DNA of 60,000 nucleotides from Antedon mediterranea. Its lineage: Eukaryota; Echinodermata; Crinoidea; Comatulida; Antedonidae. The position numbers were made by a program, and so were the translations under genes. The stretch is from NCBI RefSeq assembly GCF_964355755.1, contig NC_092679.1, positions 24,120,432-24,180,431 of the forward strand. Reading direction: 5' to 3'. Below are positions 1 through 13,565 of this stretch, in pieces (within the stretch, counting starts at the first letter, position 1; each line of letters starts with the position of its first letter). Below the pieces are notes generated by a model. The model was not told the origin of the DNA. It did no database searches and saw nothing but the letters and a program-made list of their open reading frames with translations.

Positions 1-235
1 TAATATTATATTATCAAAATCAGGCTATACACATAGGGGTACATGCATGCATTTTATACAATTGTAGAAATATTTCATTTTTTCCTCTTAAATTTGGTGT
101 TGGTAATAACATCCCTTTATTCCATTCTCATTGCTCCTATCCCCACCCCTTATTAGCACTTGTATTATTATGAAATGATGCTTTTAACAGATAGTTGTCC
201 AACCCCTAACTCAACATGGCAGGCTCTTTATTTCA

Positions 236-301
236 GGTCAAGAAATTTATATTCACGAAAATCATCTAAATCATCCAAATCATCTAAATCATCTTCATAC
301 A
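236..301 (+). other. Possible serine-rich exon (weak)
   Basis: A 66-bp stretch sits between an acceptor-like TTTATTTCAG and a donor-like CAG/GTGTGT. It reads as repeated Lys-Ser-Ser (SRNLYSRKSSKSSKSS and on). MAP4K linkers are Ser/Pro-rich and poorly conserved, so this could be a linker exon. The repeated ATCATCTAA-type unit could equally be a simple repeat that happens to be open. Confidence 0.2.
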
Positions 302-1584
302 GGTGTGTTTGTGGGTCTAACTCACCAGTGTCAGACAGCTGTTGTTTACTAATAATACCGTAAAACCTTCAACAGTTTTATATGTTTTGCTTTTTACAAT
401 TTGTTTTCCATTCTGTAAGTGGCCGGCTACCCGGTGTGAATAAAATATTAAGTAAAATTTTTTTTTTTAAAGAGTTCTAATGTTGCGAGAAAAACAGTGT
501 ATTATGTACAATACATGTATTTCTCTTTTAACATTATACTAAATACATCTACTCCGTTGAGACACCCTTATTTGTGAAAAAAGCCATCAGGAAATTTATG
601 TTTTTGTAAACACTACCGCCAATCCGTATACACCCTAGCCCTGTCCATTTAATAGGGCCGCTACTGTGTCAAAATTCATTTTATTATTATTCACGTTTTC
701 TGTCGAGGTTTTACGGTATGAATTCACTGTATTCTAGTTCTGCTTATTGCTTGCTTAATATTTTGTTGCATTTTGAACGTTTAAATATTCTAGCAAAGAA
801 GTGTCGCAAGATGTCTGTGTTTCTTGTGTTGCCTGTATTTAACACCAACATCCTTTAGCTTTGACAGTCTGCTACCGTGATGTCATCAACAGGTGCTTTA
901 ACGACCTATGGCTTTTAGCTCTTACATTTTTACTTCAATGGTTAATCTATTTTCCCATAGATTCAATCATTTAACAGTTAGCATTTAGCAAATTACTGTA
1001 AATGCAAATAAGTTCTTTTTTATTTCTTTAGCATAAACAGATTTTATATTATTAAAAAACTGAAATGAAAACATAAAACTATAAAAAAAAAGAAAACTAA
1101 TTAAACAATACTGTAGTATAGGATACTATTATATATAATATGTTAATAGAGTATAGTTGCCAAACGGTTAAGTAGAGCAATGCAAGGCATAGTCTTAATT
1201 TCGACACAAGTTCACTTTATTGCGGAAACCACAACCCTATGTTTTTAAAAGGTAGTCAAATTAAGAAAATGATTCGCTGAAAAACAAAAATGTTGAGACG
1301 CATTATGAGAAAAATGGGTATAAATTTGTAAGCTATTCTAGGATGAGATTCTCTAATTCATGACTTAGTCTGGCAATTGAGTCTTGAGAACGTGCCGATT
1401 CTGTTCACATATTCTCATGTATTGGGTATTCAATGTAATTATAATCATAGGCAAAACATCTGACTACAAGAAACCCCTCCTTGAAGACACCCTTTATTAG
1501 GGGGGGGGGGGGGAACCTTTGTGAAATAAACAGGGAAAATATATGTTTGAACTCGTGGCCAGTCCATATTCATGGAACACTCTA

Positions 1585-1751
1585 AAGGTGTGTCTACACT
1601 ATCAAACTAGTTTGACAAAAAAGGTGTGGTATGCCCAAATATGGTAGTATTATGCCCAAATATGCTTGTGATATGACGTCATGCCCATATACAGTAATGG
1701 GCACATGACATTTTTTTTGTCACCTAAAGTTTTATAGTGTAGACAGAGCTT
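1585..1751. mobile_element. 167-bp MITE with TA target duplication
   Basis: The terminal inverted repeats AAGGTGTGTCTACACTATC and AAGCTCTGTCTACACTAT (other end, reverse complement) bound 167 bp and are flanked by TA on both sides (1583-1584 and 1752-1753). There is no coding capacity. The TA duplication suggests mobilisation by a Tc1/mariner-type transposase. Two damaged relatives lie at 25300-25437 and 41755-41840 and share the interior motif CCCAAATATGGTAGT. Confidence 0.75.
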
Positions 1752-4276
1752 TAGTAAGAAGATAAAGGCCCCCCTTAATAGAGTTCTACTGTACTTGGCT
1801 ACCTTACCTTACAGTTACTACTTCATAGTACTAGTACAGTAGCAACAAATATAATGAGAAGCATTGGCAAATATTTGATTGTAGTGCAAAATATTATGAA
1901 AAATATGATTTGTTATCCACTTTTTACATTATATGCCAGTGGGATGCATTTGCATAGGAAATTATATTTATATTAAATTTAAAAAGAGTGCTGTTGCCAC
2001 TTGCATAGTACATTATACCTCATCATAAGATGTATTAGTTTTAATCAGGACAGAGTCCTAATTACATTAGACATCAGGTCAAGGTCAATCCACTTGAAAA
2101 GCTTGTTTTTAATTTATCAATGAATTGAATTGATTGTAGTGTCTTCAACTACAGTGTGTGTGTGTGATGTGTACATGTGTGAGAGGTATTAAGGCAGAAT
2201 GATGTTGATATAGAGGTCCTCATTTACTGAGAACACAATGTGTAATCCGGCCACATATACCAGAGGGCTAAAACACCAGAATTTGACTAGGCACTAGGAC
2301 ATTCCAGACCCCTTTCACACTGAATTACCATAATAATATGAGTAATGGATGTGTAAGGTGCCTAAGGATAATAATAATATGAATATACACTTTGCACACA
2401 GTGTAAATACACTAATATAATCTGATTTTGTATACTGTAGTCATTCATTTGACCCTTGCTTGACCTCTTGTTATTGAGTGCACAGCAAAATATTGATAAT
2501 AACCGGCAGTTAGTTCGTTGATGATGAGTGAGTTGAGTGTAGGCACCAAGGTGTTAGGAAATGCCAACAAATGCTCCCACGACTACCGCAGTAGTATCTA
2601 GACCGTATCAACCGCTGACGGCTGACCACATAGCTTCAGTGTTACGCTTCATAGCACATTGCCTACAAACGATGTCAATGTAATTTTATTATAGACTATT
2701 ATTGTTTTGTCGTGGAACGGTGTGAGAGCAAGTTGTCGCTATTTTTATTCAGGCTTATGTGCGACAAAGTATAAGGTTAAGACTTGTTTGTAAGATACTT
2801 TTTAATTTCACCATGGACCTATAAATGTATAGGTCCATGCCTTCCCTTAAAAAATTATTCTGAGTAATATACAGTACTGTTAGTTAAAGACAACATTTTG
2901 TTTTAGTAATAGTAGGCAATTGTTTCCCAGTTAGACTCTTCCAATTCTAAAGGGACACTTTATTGAATTTTTTAATAGCCATAGTTTACCATTTAGGATT
3001 TAAACTGAATTTAAATACAGTATATTTGTAAGAATTATAGGCAAATATAGTTTTTCACATAAAGGCAGTTTAAATTTGAAGGTTGAGTAGAAATCTATCT
3101 CCCGACCTCCTGACCTCGATATTGTACAGTGGCACAGTAGCTTTCGCATCTGTGTGTTTCTACGCCAACATCTTTCCTATCTGATTTATTTGAAATTGAA
3201 CTATTGCTTGACAGGAAGTGCTTAATCTGTGTGGCTAATATGTTTATTAACTAAACGCTCTTGAAACTGGCTGAGCTAGAGGAGTAGGGGCTACGCTAAT
3301 GCACATAAACACAACAACACTCCCACTGATAGCATGTCTTGAGAACACCAGCTTGACATGTAGCCTATTATTATTAATTTGATTTTCTAGTTAAAAACAG
3401 ATTTTATATTGCTTATTGTAAATATATTCAGCTGTATGAATTCTTATTAAAGTTAGGTAGATAAGTGTGGACTTGAATATTTTGATCTAAATTGTTTTGG
3501 ACTTTAAATAGCATAGCATAGCATATGGAATATTTTTTATTTATATTATGGAATTTGACTTTGATTGGATGAGTATATTACTCAATTCTTCTGTCACATT
3601 GCAGCTCAGTAATATCTTGTCTTATACCACATGTCTGTTCACCTAATTTGACAAAGTTCATTCATAAAATTGGTATTTTTACTATAGCTAGGTTCACAGT
3701 GTATATGTTATAAAATTCTTGCCATGGCCGGGAACCAGAGAACAATGTTAGTATGGGTGACCATTATGTTTTCATAATGCGCCACTTTAGCTGTTGAGTC
3801 GAAAAGTCCACTAATATTATGTTCTGAGCGCACAATTCTGTTTTTAAAGGCATTTTAGACCAATATAAGAAATAGAATGGTTTATTTATGGAGTGAGTGC
3901 AGAATCTGTTTTAACTTTGGCCTATTCTCACTTCTGTTTATTTTTTATTGGTTACCTAATTAATATTATTATTAAAACAATAAAGCTATGTAAAACATAC
4001 AGTCTTCATAAGAATACTTTTGAAATGTTCAGACTATTGTTTATTATACTAGAAAATCTTATTTCAGTACTAGGATACATTTATATTATTTAAATGGAAA
4101 TGCTTCATAATATTATATTTCTGACACAACACCTTGACATTTCATCACCTACATACCTACCTCCCCATCTAGCTGCATGTAAAGTACACCTTATAGAGTT
4201 GCTGCTAAAAAAGGCATTAAAGCAAGAGTTGAATTAAGATTTAATCTACTTTTTTCTTTCTTTCTGTTTCTGAAAG

Positions 4277-7200
4277 AAGTCTGCTTGAGTGTGTAGAAGA
4301 AGAGTTAAGCAAACGGTATGGTTAACACATCATTTGCATTCTAATAATAAGGTTGTTTTATTCACTATCTGCTGTCCTGCGATTCACTTTATTACTAACC
4401 AATTGGAACTCTTATTTGCTCTTTGCCGCACAAAAAAATCACGAAGCAATTGGAGCGAGAAATGAGATTGGTAGAGGCACGGCCAACCGACATGAACTAA
4501 TTATTAGGCCGTTTTCGAGGGAACCCATAAACCTTTTACCATCTATTTTATGACAGTTTGGAAACAGGTCTCCTGGAGAGGCCAGTCCATTAACATTTTA
4601 TCCTAACTGCATATAATACATAATACCTTATAGTTCTATAAATTAGTGTAAACCTACTGAAGCATAATACGCATAAATTAAGTAATTGCAAATTATTTTT
4701 TGGGGGTAAACTTTTACAATTGCTTAGTTATTTAATAAAAACTCCTGAAAACATATTGAAATTTCTCATACTGCACATTCATAAACAGACATGTAATACT
4801 GTCGTGTGCAATAACCCTTACGGTGGCTTTTCCAAATTGGATATTGAATTATTGATTATACTTTTAATTTGGGATTCTTAACCGATAATTAAAAAAGAAA
4901 GTTGAAATAATTAAATAAAAAGTTCTTTAACTAGATTCTTTAGCTAGACTATTACAACATTTGTTAATATTTTATATTTATCATCGGTTTGTTTAGTCAA
5001 CTAATATAGTTTGTGTTGCTCTTAATGTTTTCTGTAGCTTAGTTATTATAGTTAATAAATAACTGTATTTTCTATGTTCTAACATAGTATGCACTGTTAC
5101 TAGACATTACTGTAGATCTACAAACCTATCATCTAGTATTAATGTTCATATGTTATTTATACTTTATACTATAAAGTATAGTATAATAATTTTATAATTT
5201 TGGTAGCTACTACAGTATACAGTATCATCTTTTAAAACATTTCTAATTATTTATTATTCCTGATAAAATTATATTACTGGTGAAATTTGTTATATATTTC
5301 AATATATGCATGCTCACTCTATCTCTAGGGGACACACAAGTTCAAAACTTACTGAACTTGAAGAGAAAACGAAAGAAACGAGCAAAGAACCATCTATAGA
5401 GTGAGTATACCTTGTGCCGTGTGTTCATTGTTTTCATTATAGTTGTACCGTACTTGATGTGTGTTCAATATTCGTTATTTCTAATGTGCACATAGTAAGT
5501 TTATGTAGTACATTGTGCCATTTATAATACTTGCCGTTTTCATTTCCATCTTGTTGTGTGTGCTGACCTTTTCTCATAAACGCATTGAGAACTCTGAAAC
5601 TGTTTGAAAGCTATTCATTATGGTGAAGTGAAAAATAGACGGAATTAAAAATTGTCGCAGAAAGTGTTCAGCAGAAAATTAATGCGATAAACTGACACTT
5701 TCGATTGACTTGTATAAATGTCGCCTGGTGATGGTTAGTCCTGGATTGTAATGTTACAATATTCAAATATTACGGCCATACCTAGAATAGTATTATTAGG
5801 TTGTTGCTTGTTAGACAGGGTTGGTGTCTATTTTAGATGTTGCCACTTAAGCAGAGACCTTACTTTATACTATATGAATACTATTCATGTGAATTTTTAC
5901 ACTATGGCCAATCTATTCAGCTGGACATACAAAGGGGACACTTTGCTCACAGTAAAATGTCCCCTAAAAATTAAAAGTATCTTAAATTCATTCTGTGTGA
6001 ACATTACATTATTTTGTATTATGACATGTGCTATACTAATCCTTCCATATGTGTGTGCTGTGTTATATTACATATTTTAAGGTATTGATAATTCATAAGG
6101 TGTTTGATAAATGCAGGGGCAGATCCATGAATTTGAAATAGGGGTGGAGGCTCAGACACTAAGAATTTGAGCCACAGGCTCTTCACATAGAGAACCTTGC
6201 ACAGTGAATCGATGATGTTTCGTTTTTATTTGCGATCAATGTGTACTAAGTCAGTATTTAATTATTTTTTTTAAGTAAAAAAGATCATGTCTCTTAATTG
6301 TTTTTTTAGGGGGTTACTAAAGCTGTTTAGATCTTGCCAAAATCTGTGCCTAAAATGTGCCTTGTCCTTTTTATTTGACCATTTTTCATTTTAGTTTGAC
6401 ACTTTCTTCTTTTTATTTGACCCTTTCTCATTTTTATTTGACCCTTTCTCAAAAGTAGTGTTGCCATCCATGTGTTTTTCAATGTTTAGTTGCTAATGTT
6501 TACGTAAACTATTAGTTACACATACTTAGGTATGCATCACACCAAGGAAGCTTACTAATTAATTTTGTCATTAAATCTTAATTAATAAAGACAACTACTC
6601 CACCCATTTGTTGTTAACCTTTTTACGAAGGTCAACTTTTTATTTTTGTACTTGTGATGAAATAAGACTATTATAAAGCAATTTTGAGGTTTATTTATTG
6701 TATATTTTATTGTTATAATAATTTAGTCATTATCCATAAAGCAGTTTAACTATTTATTTATTCTTTTGACTGGATTGCATTTTCAGTAACGTAGTACTGC
6801 TTTTAAAAATGGTCTAGTTACAAAGTTTTAAAAGTAAAGAAAATCGATAACATACAGAAAAATAAAAGCATGCATAGGGCTACAGTAATTGGTAGTGCAA
6901 TGCTGTAAAACATGGATACTACTGTACGCGTGTAGGTAGTGCAAGTACGTCAGCATACCTCCTGCATTGATTTCTATCACCTTATTTACTTTCTGTTTAG
7001 ATTACTTTCCTCTGGAAGGATACACTTCCTTGTCATCTTGAATGTCGAGATGCAACTCTCTGAAAAATTCAATTAGTACATGCTTGCCGGCTTTTTAATT
7101 GGCCGGTACACAGAGAGAAACCGACTAGCACACAAGCGACAAACTTAAATGTATCTGATAATTAAACTATTCCACTTTCTATTTTGCACTTCTTAAATTG

Positions 7201-10200
7201 CTAAAACATTTTTTAAAAATTATTAAAGACGTATGATAGCTATGTAATAAATTCCAGAAAAAATGTCTCATGTGAATACGCTGTTAATTGCGTGTATAAA
7301 CAATGCATTTCTAAGAATAACATTGATTAGTGCTGAATCCTCATGTGAACACAGTTTAAATTTGGTACTTGTAAATGTTGTGTGTTAGCAGTGATAAGCG
7401 TTGAGTGTCCCATGTGAACACACATGTAATCAGTTATGTAATAATCATCTGTATAGAATGAGTGTGCTTTGATCCATTGTGGATTCATGTGAAATTGTGT
7501 GTAAACATGCCCTTCCTTTGGCATTTGTACATTTTGTTTTATAGGTATAGAAACTTTAAATTGGTCACTGAATTAAATTTGATTCATTTTTAAAGTATCT
7601 CTTTGTAAAACACTTGGTTTTCGTTATTACTAGGCCTTTCACTGTTGACTATACTACAAGGTAAATAACCCTAACACAGTACATACAGTAGAATCCCTGC
7701 TTTGTGACAACCCTTTTAAGGGGGACAGTTTCATGGGGCACACATGTGTTAACATCAATACCTACCCAAATTCAGTGGAAACACCTTTTTGGCGTCCCAA
7801 AGTGTACTAGTGTCAACTTTAAGGGGGACAGTTTTATGGGGCATGTGTTAACATCAATACCTACCCCAATTCAGTGGAAACACCTTTGTGGCGTCCCAAA
7901 GTGTCCTAGTGTCAACTTTAAGGGGGACAGTTTTATGGGGCATGTGTTAACATCAATACCTACCCCAATTCAGTGGAAACACCTTTGTGGCGTCCCAAAG
8001 TGTCCTTTGTGGCGTCCCAAAGTGTCCTAGTGTCAATTTTATAGGGGTTCTACTGTATTTTATTCATACTGTTTTGTTTGGTGTCAAATTTATAAGGGAA
8101 ACAATTCAAATATGTTTTGTTGGATTTTTTCAGTACCAAATCTTACAGTAACTTAGATCCTTTTGTAATTTGACTTTAAATTAAAAACACAATGGACTAA
8201 AAAAAACATTAAAGTTACAATTGTAACAACGTTTTTTGATCATTCATTATTGATATTTTTATTTCGATCATCTTTTCTAAGAGCTACAATTACATTAGCT
8301 TGCATGTTAACTTTAATGCTATTGCATTTTTAGGGAAAATGAGAATGAGACGGCCTGACGCATGTGGATCTTGATTGATATAATTTGTTTTATATTTAAT
8401 CTATGTGTCCAATCATTGTTTGAATATTACTACTTGTAGAATGTGGTGCACTGTATTGCTACTGTTCTGTATTACAATACATTAATATCATAATTATGGT
8501 TTAATATCAATGGTAGTATGTTATATATTTGCATGATGTTGTCTTACTGTTTATTATAATGTTTGCTATATTTGCATGATGTTGTCTTACTGTTTATTAT
8601 AATGTTTGCTATATTATTGTATGTATACATATACATACATACATAACAACAGACATTGTTAATTAATGCATTTTTTCCTAAACAACTTTTACAAAACATG
8701 AACGATGTTCAATGTGGGTTGCTAATAGTAATGATGACCCAAGATTTTCACAATGCGCTGATCGACTATGAAACGGTTAAACTGTTGAAAAGTTATTCTG
8801 CCCATGCTTAGAAACTTATGAGCATGTGCAGACTGACTGATGTGAAGCTGCGTAGAACGTCAAGAGTATGACAATTTGGTATGCAAATAGTGAATGAATG
8901 ATTTAAAATATTTTTTTTATATTGAAGGTTTTTTTTTTTCTTTACAGAGAAACCTTGCCAAAATGTGGGGAAAATCCACCACCCCTTCCACCAAAGGTAC
9001 GGCAATTCTACTCTGTTTTATATTATTTTATAAAATATGTTTAAATCTAAGGTTTATGTTGCAAATAAATTTATTCTGTCTAAGTTTTCAAATGTTAATT
9101 TAAGTTGACCCAAATGCTTTATGCAGGACTATTCTACTATATTTTAATACTCTAGTGATATACATTTTCGATCAATTATTATTGGCGTGGGTTGTACTAT
9201 ACTAGATAATACTAATTTTAAACGTATCTCTCATAAAATACATAAAATAAGGCATTTAAAGTTTATGTGTCACGAATAAGTTTACACAGGCCTATCATAC
9301 TTCATTATGCAACTATGATTAAACTTAAAAATTATCATATATATAATGTGTCTTTAGTGGGTACCAATCATCAGTTTTTGTTATCATTTGAGAAATAAGT
9401 TTGAAGTTGATAATAATATTTTGGTTCTTTTTTTTAAAAGTTGTCTAGTAGATCATCGGCACCACCACATCAAAATGGTAATTCGCAAATTAGTAGGCCT
9501 TCCTCATCCGCCTCAGGTACATCAAGTGAATCCTCTGCACGAGTTATCTACCATACACGATCAAACGGTCTGGCACCAAAGAGTAACGGAGAAAGCATTG
9601 ACGACGAAGAAGCAACGGATATCCCTAAGGTTCCTCCCAGGAAAGCTATTAATAGATTTCACACTAGAGAGCCGTATGCAGACAGTAAAGGCTTACCAAA
9701 GACACCAAAGGTTACGGTAGGTTATGTCCTCCGATATTATACTAAATCAATACATCGGCTGTTGTTGTCTCAATGTAAATGTAAAACTTTTATTGGTTCT
9801 TAGTTTTATTGAAAAATTTGTTTGTTACGATCATTCATCTTCAATTGAGAAAATTGAAAACTGTCAGAAATTATTTGATTTATAATAACAATATTATTTT
9901 TTTTTTTCAGATGGGAGCCTGTTTTTCAAAAATATTCAATGAATGTCCATTGAATATACACTGCTCAGCAAGTTGGGTGCATCCAGAGAAAAAAGGTAAG
10001 GATTGTGTTGTGCTTTTGTGGGCAACAATTTTTTATATAATGATATAATTTTTCTTTATTTTAAAAACACTCCTGTTAATATTCTAAACCAGCATGTTTA
10101 CATATCTGGTGCATTACATAAACTAAAGGCCCTGATTTCATGATAGTGAAGGTGACATTGTCAATTAAAATACAATTGTACTTTCTAGATCAATATGTAC

Positions 10201-13200
10201 TATTTGGTGCAGATGAAGGTATATATGCCTTTAACCTAACAGAAATCCATGAAGGTGTCATGGACCAAGTAAGTTTACATTTTTAGTAAGGGCTTGGTGT
10301 TACCTTAAAATGTCAGGGTGTTTGTTTCATTAAGGCTGCGACACACTATGATGATAAAGATCGAAGAGAACAAGATAAACGTACATTTTTCTTGCATAAA
10401 CCAATAGAAATTCAAAAAGTTTTTATTTTAGAAATATAGAATAACCATTTATGCCTTTGTTGATAAAAATTATATATTTTAATATCCAATCAAACGATCC
10501 AATCAAAATAGAATCGTATCACCACAATATTATTGCTCTTAGTAATTATGTGGGTGGAGAGAGGCAAATGCAAGTGTCTTGTCTAAGGACACAAGCAATG
10601 AATTGAATAAAAAAAAATTGAACTTGATCAATTAAGGTCTTTTAATTACTTGGGTACATAGTGTTATAGGATAGAAGCAACAGATCTTTCTTGCATAGCA
10701 AGATGCGCTATATATCTTTGGCAAACAAGCTTATGGCTTGGTTAGCTGAAATTAAATATTTCCTTAAGGCTAGTAAATAAAAGGTGACTTTTTCTTGTTA
10801 GATATTTCCAAGAAAGACAACATGGATCTATGTAGTCAACAACATGATGATGTCTCTCTCAGGTTTGTTGCGTCATTTTTTATCTTCAAATTATGGACCG
10901 CTTATGTAATTTTGTATGCTATCAAAAATTCATATTCCTAAACCGTCTATCGCAGTTACGTTTTCTGACTTGCTGATGACACCCATGTTCCTGACTTTTT
11001 ACTAAACCAAAAATCGCTTGTCCAAACGGTAGGCTGTATCTGGATTTGTGACTGTGAATTGGCCATTCCCTTGTAAGCATCTAAATTTATACCAAACAAA
11101 GTCGATTTTTCCAAAGATGTTTAATATTGGGAAACCCCACTGTTATTTGCTCGTTTCCCAGTAGTATTAATGAATTATATAAATGTTTAAATATATTTTT
11201 ATCTTCTTTATTTTTTCAAATAGGGAAAGCACAATATATATATTCACACAATCTACTAGGTATGATAGATAAAAACCCACATCGATTCCACATGCCTGGC
11301 AATTTGGGTGATAAACTGCAAAAAATTCCAGACAAATTGATTCCAAGGAAGTACTCATTGAGTCACAAAGTATCTGATACCAAAGGCTGTACCCATTGCT
11401 GTGCTGGTAAGGAAACCTTTTGACTGAATTTTATGATTTATTTCTCAACATTAAAAATTGTTTCTACAACCTTTGTTATTCTCACAAGTTTTATTACTAT
11501 CTTATGACATTTTCCAATTTTCAACAACCCTAAATAATTTGGTCATTATATAAATACATAATCAATATACATTGCTGAGTGATTGTTACATCATTTTATC
11601 TCTTTTTTAGTGAGGAATCCTTACAATGGTCATCGTTATCTAGGTGGCGCTATTCCTAATGGTATTGTTCTACTTCAATGGTACGAACCTATGAACAAAT
11701 TCTTACAGGTTAAGGTAAGTGGTTTTCAGTTATAAAAAAAGTATGTTACTGGTTGCACACAAGCTGTTCAAACTAATACTAGTCTAAGTTAAAGCTTAGT
11801 TCTTAAATAAGTGATATTATTATTTGTTTTATCTTTTTTTAGATATTTGATTGCATGTTGCCACCAGATTTGAAAATATTTGAGATGCTGATTAAACCTG
11901 AATCAGAGTATCCTATAGTTTGCATTGGTGTTGCCAGAGGGTGAGAATTTATACAATATTTTTTGATATATAATTAAAACATAACTTATATATTTATAGG
12001 CATAAAGAAACTCTAGGTTGGTTTTAGAAAATGAATTAATTTTGAAAGATGAAGAAATATGCGAGAATGAGAATATGTATACAAGATGAGGGCGTACAAT
12101 TAGGAACTAGTGCTGTTCCGCCCTACCACAATGATGGCGTACAATTAGGAACTAGTGCTGTTCCGCCGTACCACAATGATGGTGTTAAAGAGAATATGTA
12201 TACAAGATGAGGGCGTACAATTAGGAACTAGTGCTGTTCCGCCGTACCACAATGATGGTGTTAAAGAGAATATGTATACAAGATGAGGGCGTACAATTAG
12301 GAACTAGTGCTGTTCCGCCGTACCACAATGATGGTGTTAAAGAGAATATGTATACAAGATGAGGGCGTACAATTAGGAACTAGTGCTGTTCCGCCGTACC
12401 ACAATGATGGTGTTAAAGAGAATATGTATACAAGATGAGGGCGTACAATTAGGAACTAGTGCTGTTCCGCCGTACCACAATGATGGTGTTAAAGAGAATA
12501 TGTATACAAGATGAGGGCGTACAATTAGGAACTAGTGCTGTTCCGCCGTACCACAACGATGGTGTTAAAGATTAAAATGATGTTATATACATGTAATAAA
12601 TAATGACATCTTGTTTTTGTAGAGCTGATCGAAGACACCTTTCGTTTGACATAATCAACTTAAACTCAGCCTCAAGTTGGTTTGTTGAGCACCCTCCTCA
12701 GGATAACCTTCTAGATGTTGTAACAGTTTCTCAATTGGAGAAAGACACAGTCCTAGTCTGTTCAGATAGTAAGTTATTTAAATCTTTTTCTATTTACACT
12801 CTGGAATGACAAAGTAATATGATACTAGGCACTTTCTGTATTTAAACATCCTGAAGTTACTTATTAGAAATTTATGTTCATCTACCTATTTTATTTCAAC
12901 TTACAGGGATTGTTCAAGTAGTGAATCTAAACGGCAGGCCAAAATCCAGCAAGAAATTATCAGCTGAATTGCATTTTGACTTTCCAGTTGAGGCGCTAGT
13001 TGTGTTGCAAGACAGTGTGTTAGCATTCCACAAGAACGGCATGCAGGGAAGGAGTTTTAAAACAAATGAAGTACGTCGTTTATTTAATTTTTTTAACAAA
13101 TAAATATAATAGAGTAGAATCTATATTAAGGAACACTTTTGGTGTCCATTTGTCCACTTTTGGTGTCCATTTGGTGTCCACTTTTGATGTCCATTTGGTA

Positions 13201-13565
13201 TCCACTTTTGGTGTCCATTAAATCAGTGTTGGCCATAGTGTTTTAAAACATATTTAATGCTTTTAACAAAAAAATATCATAGAATAATAGAACACATCTG
13301 TTTTTTTAATTATGGTATTGCTTTGAGTGACATACTGTATATGAAATGATCTCTTATTTTCAGTATTTGAAATATTTTGATGTTAAGAAACAATTAAAAG
13401 TAATAATTATTTTTTGCTTAGGTAACACAAGAAATTTGTGACAAATCCAAGATGTTTACACTACTAGGATCGGAAAGACTGATTATATTAAAAAGTAGTC
13501 AGACAGACACTAGTGAAGGCAAGTCCAATGTGTACTTATTGACGGGGCACGAGAATACAATGTGA
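4277..13565 (+). CDS. MAP4K3/5: MAP4K3/MAP4K5-type GCK kinase, C-terminal half (13 exons, 5' end outside window)
   Basis: Exons: 4277-4315, 5329-5400, 8948-8996, 9441-9716, 9911-9995, 10189-10268, 10802-10862, 11224-11406, 11611-11714, 11843-11940, 12623-12768, 12907-13070 and 13422-13565 (TGA at 13563). All junctions are GT-AG and keep phase; 499 residues are visible. The order is SLLECVEEELSKRGH (vertebrate MAP4K3 has a very similar segment), a proline motif PPPLPPK, a Ser-rich linker ending GLPKTPKV, then MGACFSKIF and a full CNH domain (DQYVLFGADEGIYAFNL, RNPYNGHRYLGGA, LQDSVLAFHKNGMQGRSF, ending TGHENTM). The family comprises cytoplasmic Ste20-type MAP kinase kinase kinase kinases acting toward JNK and mTORC1; the CNH domain binds regulators. 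The kinase domain must lie upstream. Similarity fits the common ancestor of vertebrate MAP4K3 and MAP4K5 (fly happyhour), so I do not choose one. Small exons could be missing in the 5401-8947 intron. Confidence 0.95.
7686..8055. mobile_element. pogo-like MITE containing a ~103-bp minisatellite
   Basis: The ends are CAGTAGAATCCC at 7686 and GGGGTTCTACTG at 8044-8055, which reverse-complements to CAGTAGAACCCC. TA flanks both sides (7684-7685 and 8056-8057). The interior is about three head-to-tail copies of a ~103-bp unit with TTTAAGGGGGACAGTTTTAT and GTGGCGTCCCAAAGTGTCC. CAGT-starting ends plus a TA duplication fit the Tc1/mariner/pogo group. The long open frame here is a by-product of the repeat. 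Confidence 0.6.
8518..8625. repeat. Direct duplication, ~56 bp x 2
   Basis: The segment containing TATATTTGCATGATGTTG and CTTACTGTTTATTATAATG occurs twice back to back, essentially unchanged. It looks like a recent local duplication in the MAP4K intron. Confidence 0.7.
12080..12572 (+). repeat. 76-bp minisatellite, about six copies, in a MAP4K intron
   Basis: A unit of 76 bp, recognised by GATGAGGGCGTACAATTAGG and GCTGTTCCGCCGTACCACAA, repeats at 12202, 12278, 12354, 12430 and 12506 after an irregular first copy near 12080. Copies are nearly identical. Most of the unit matches, in opposite orientation, part of the tRNA-bearing repeats at 58133-58840, so the array grew from a fragment of that interspersed repeat. 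Confidence 0.85.

Larger units (their letters stand above)
1..4276. other. Upstream introns of the MAP4K gene; no certain exon
   Basis: AT-rich DNA left of the first certain MAP4K exon. I see no kinase-domain exon. It holds a weak serine-rich exon candidate (236-301), a run of 13 G near 1501-1513, a TA-flanked MITE (1585-1751) and a perfect 12-bp foldback (2812-2839). It is probably intron, because the exon at 4277 begins with the last base of a split codon and so needs an upstream exon. Confidence 0.6.
5401..8947. other. Intron of MAP4K with MITE and short repeats
   Basis: No convincing exon. Contents are a short tandem repeat around 6360-6450 with a TTTTTATTTGACC core, a pogo-like MITE with an internal minisatellite (7686-8055), and an exact ~56-bp duplication at 8518-8625. 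The flanking exons join in phase without an extra exon. Confidence 0.6.

Noticed and set aside
7704-8030. 108-codon repeat frame
   Set aside because: Follows the ~103-bp minisatellite inside a MITE, with no similarity to known proteins.
8335-8375. Possible extra MAP4K exon after TTTTTAG at about 8332 (ENENET)
   Set aside because: In the required phase it meets TGA at once and has no donor; the flanking exons join in phase without it.
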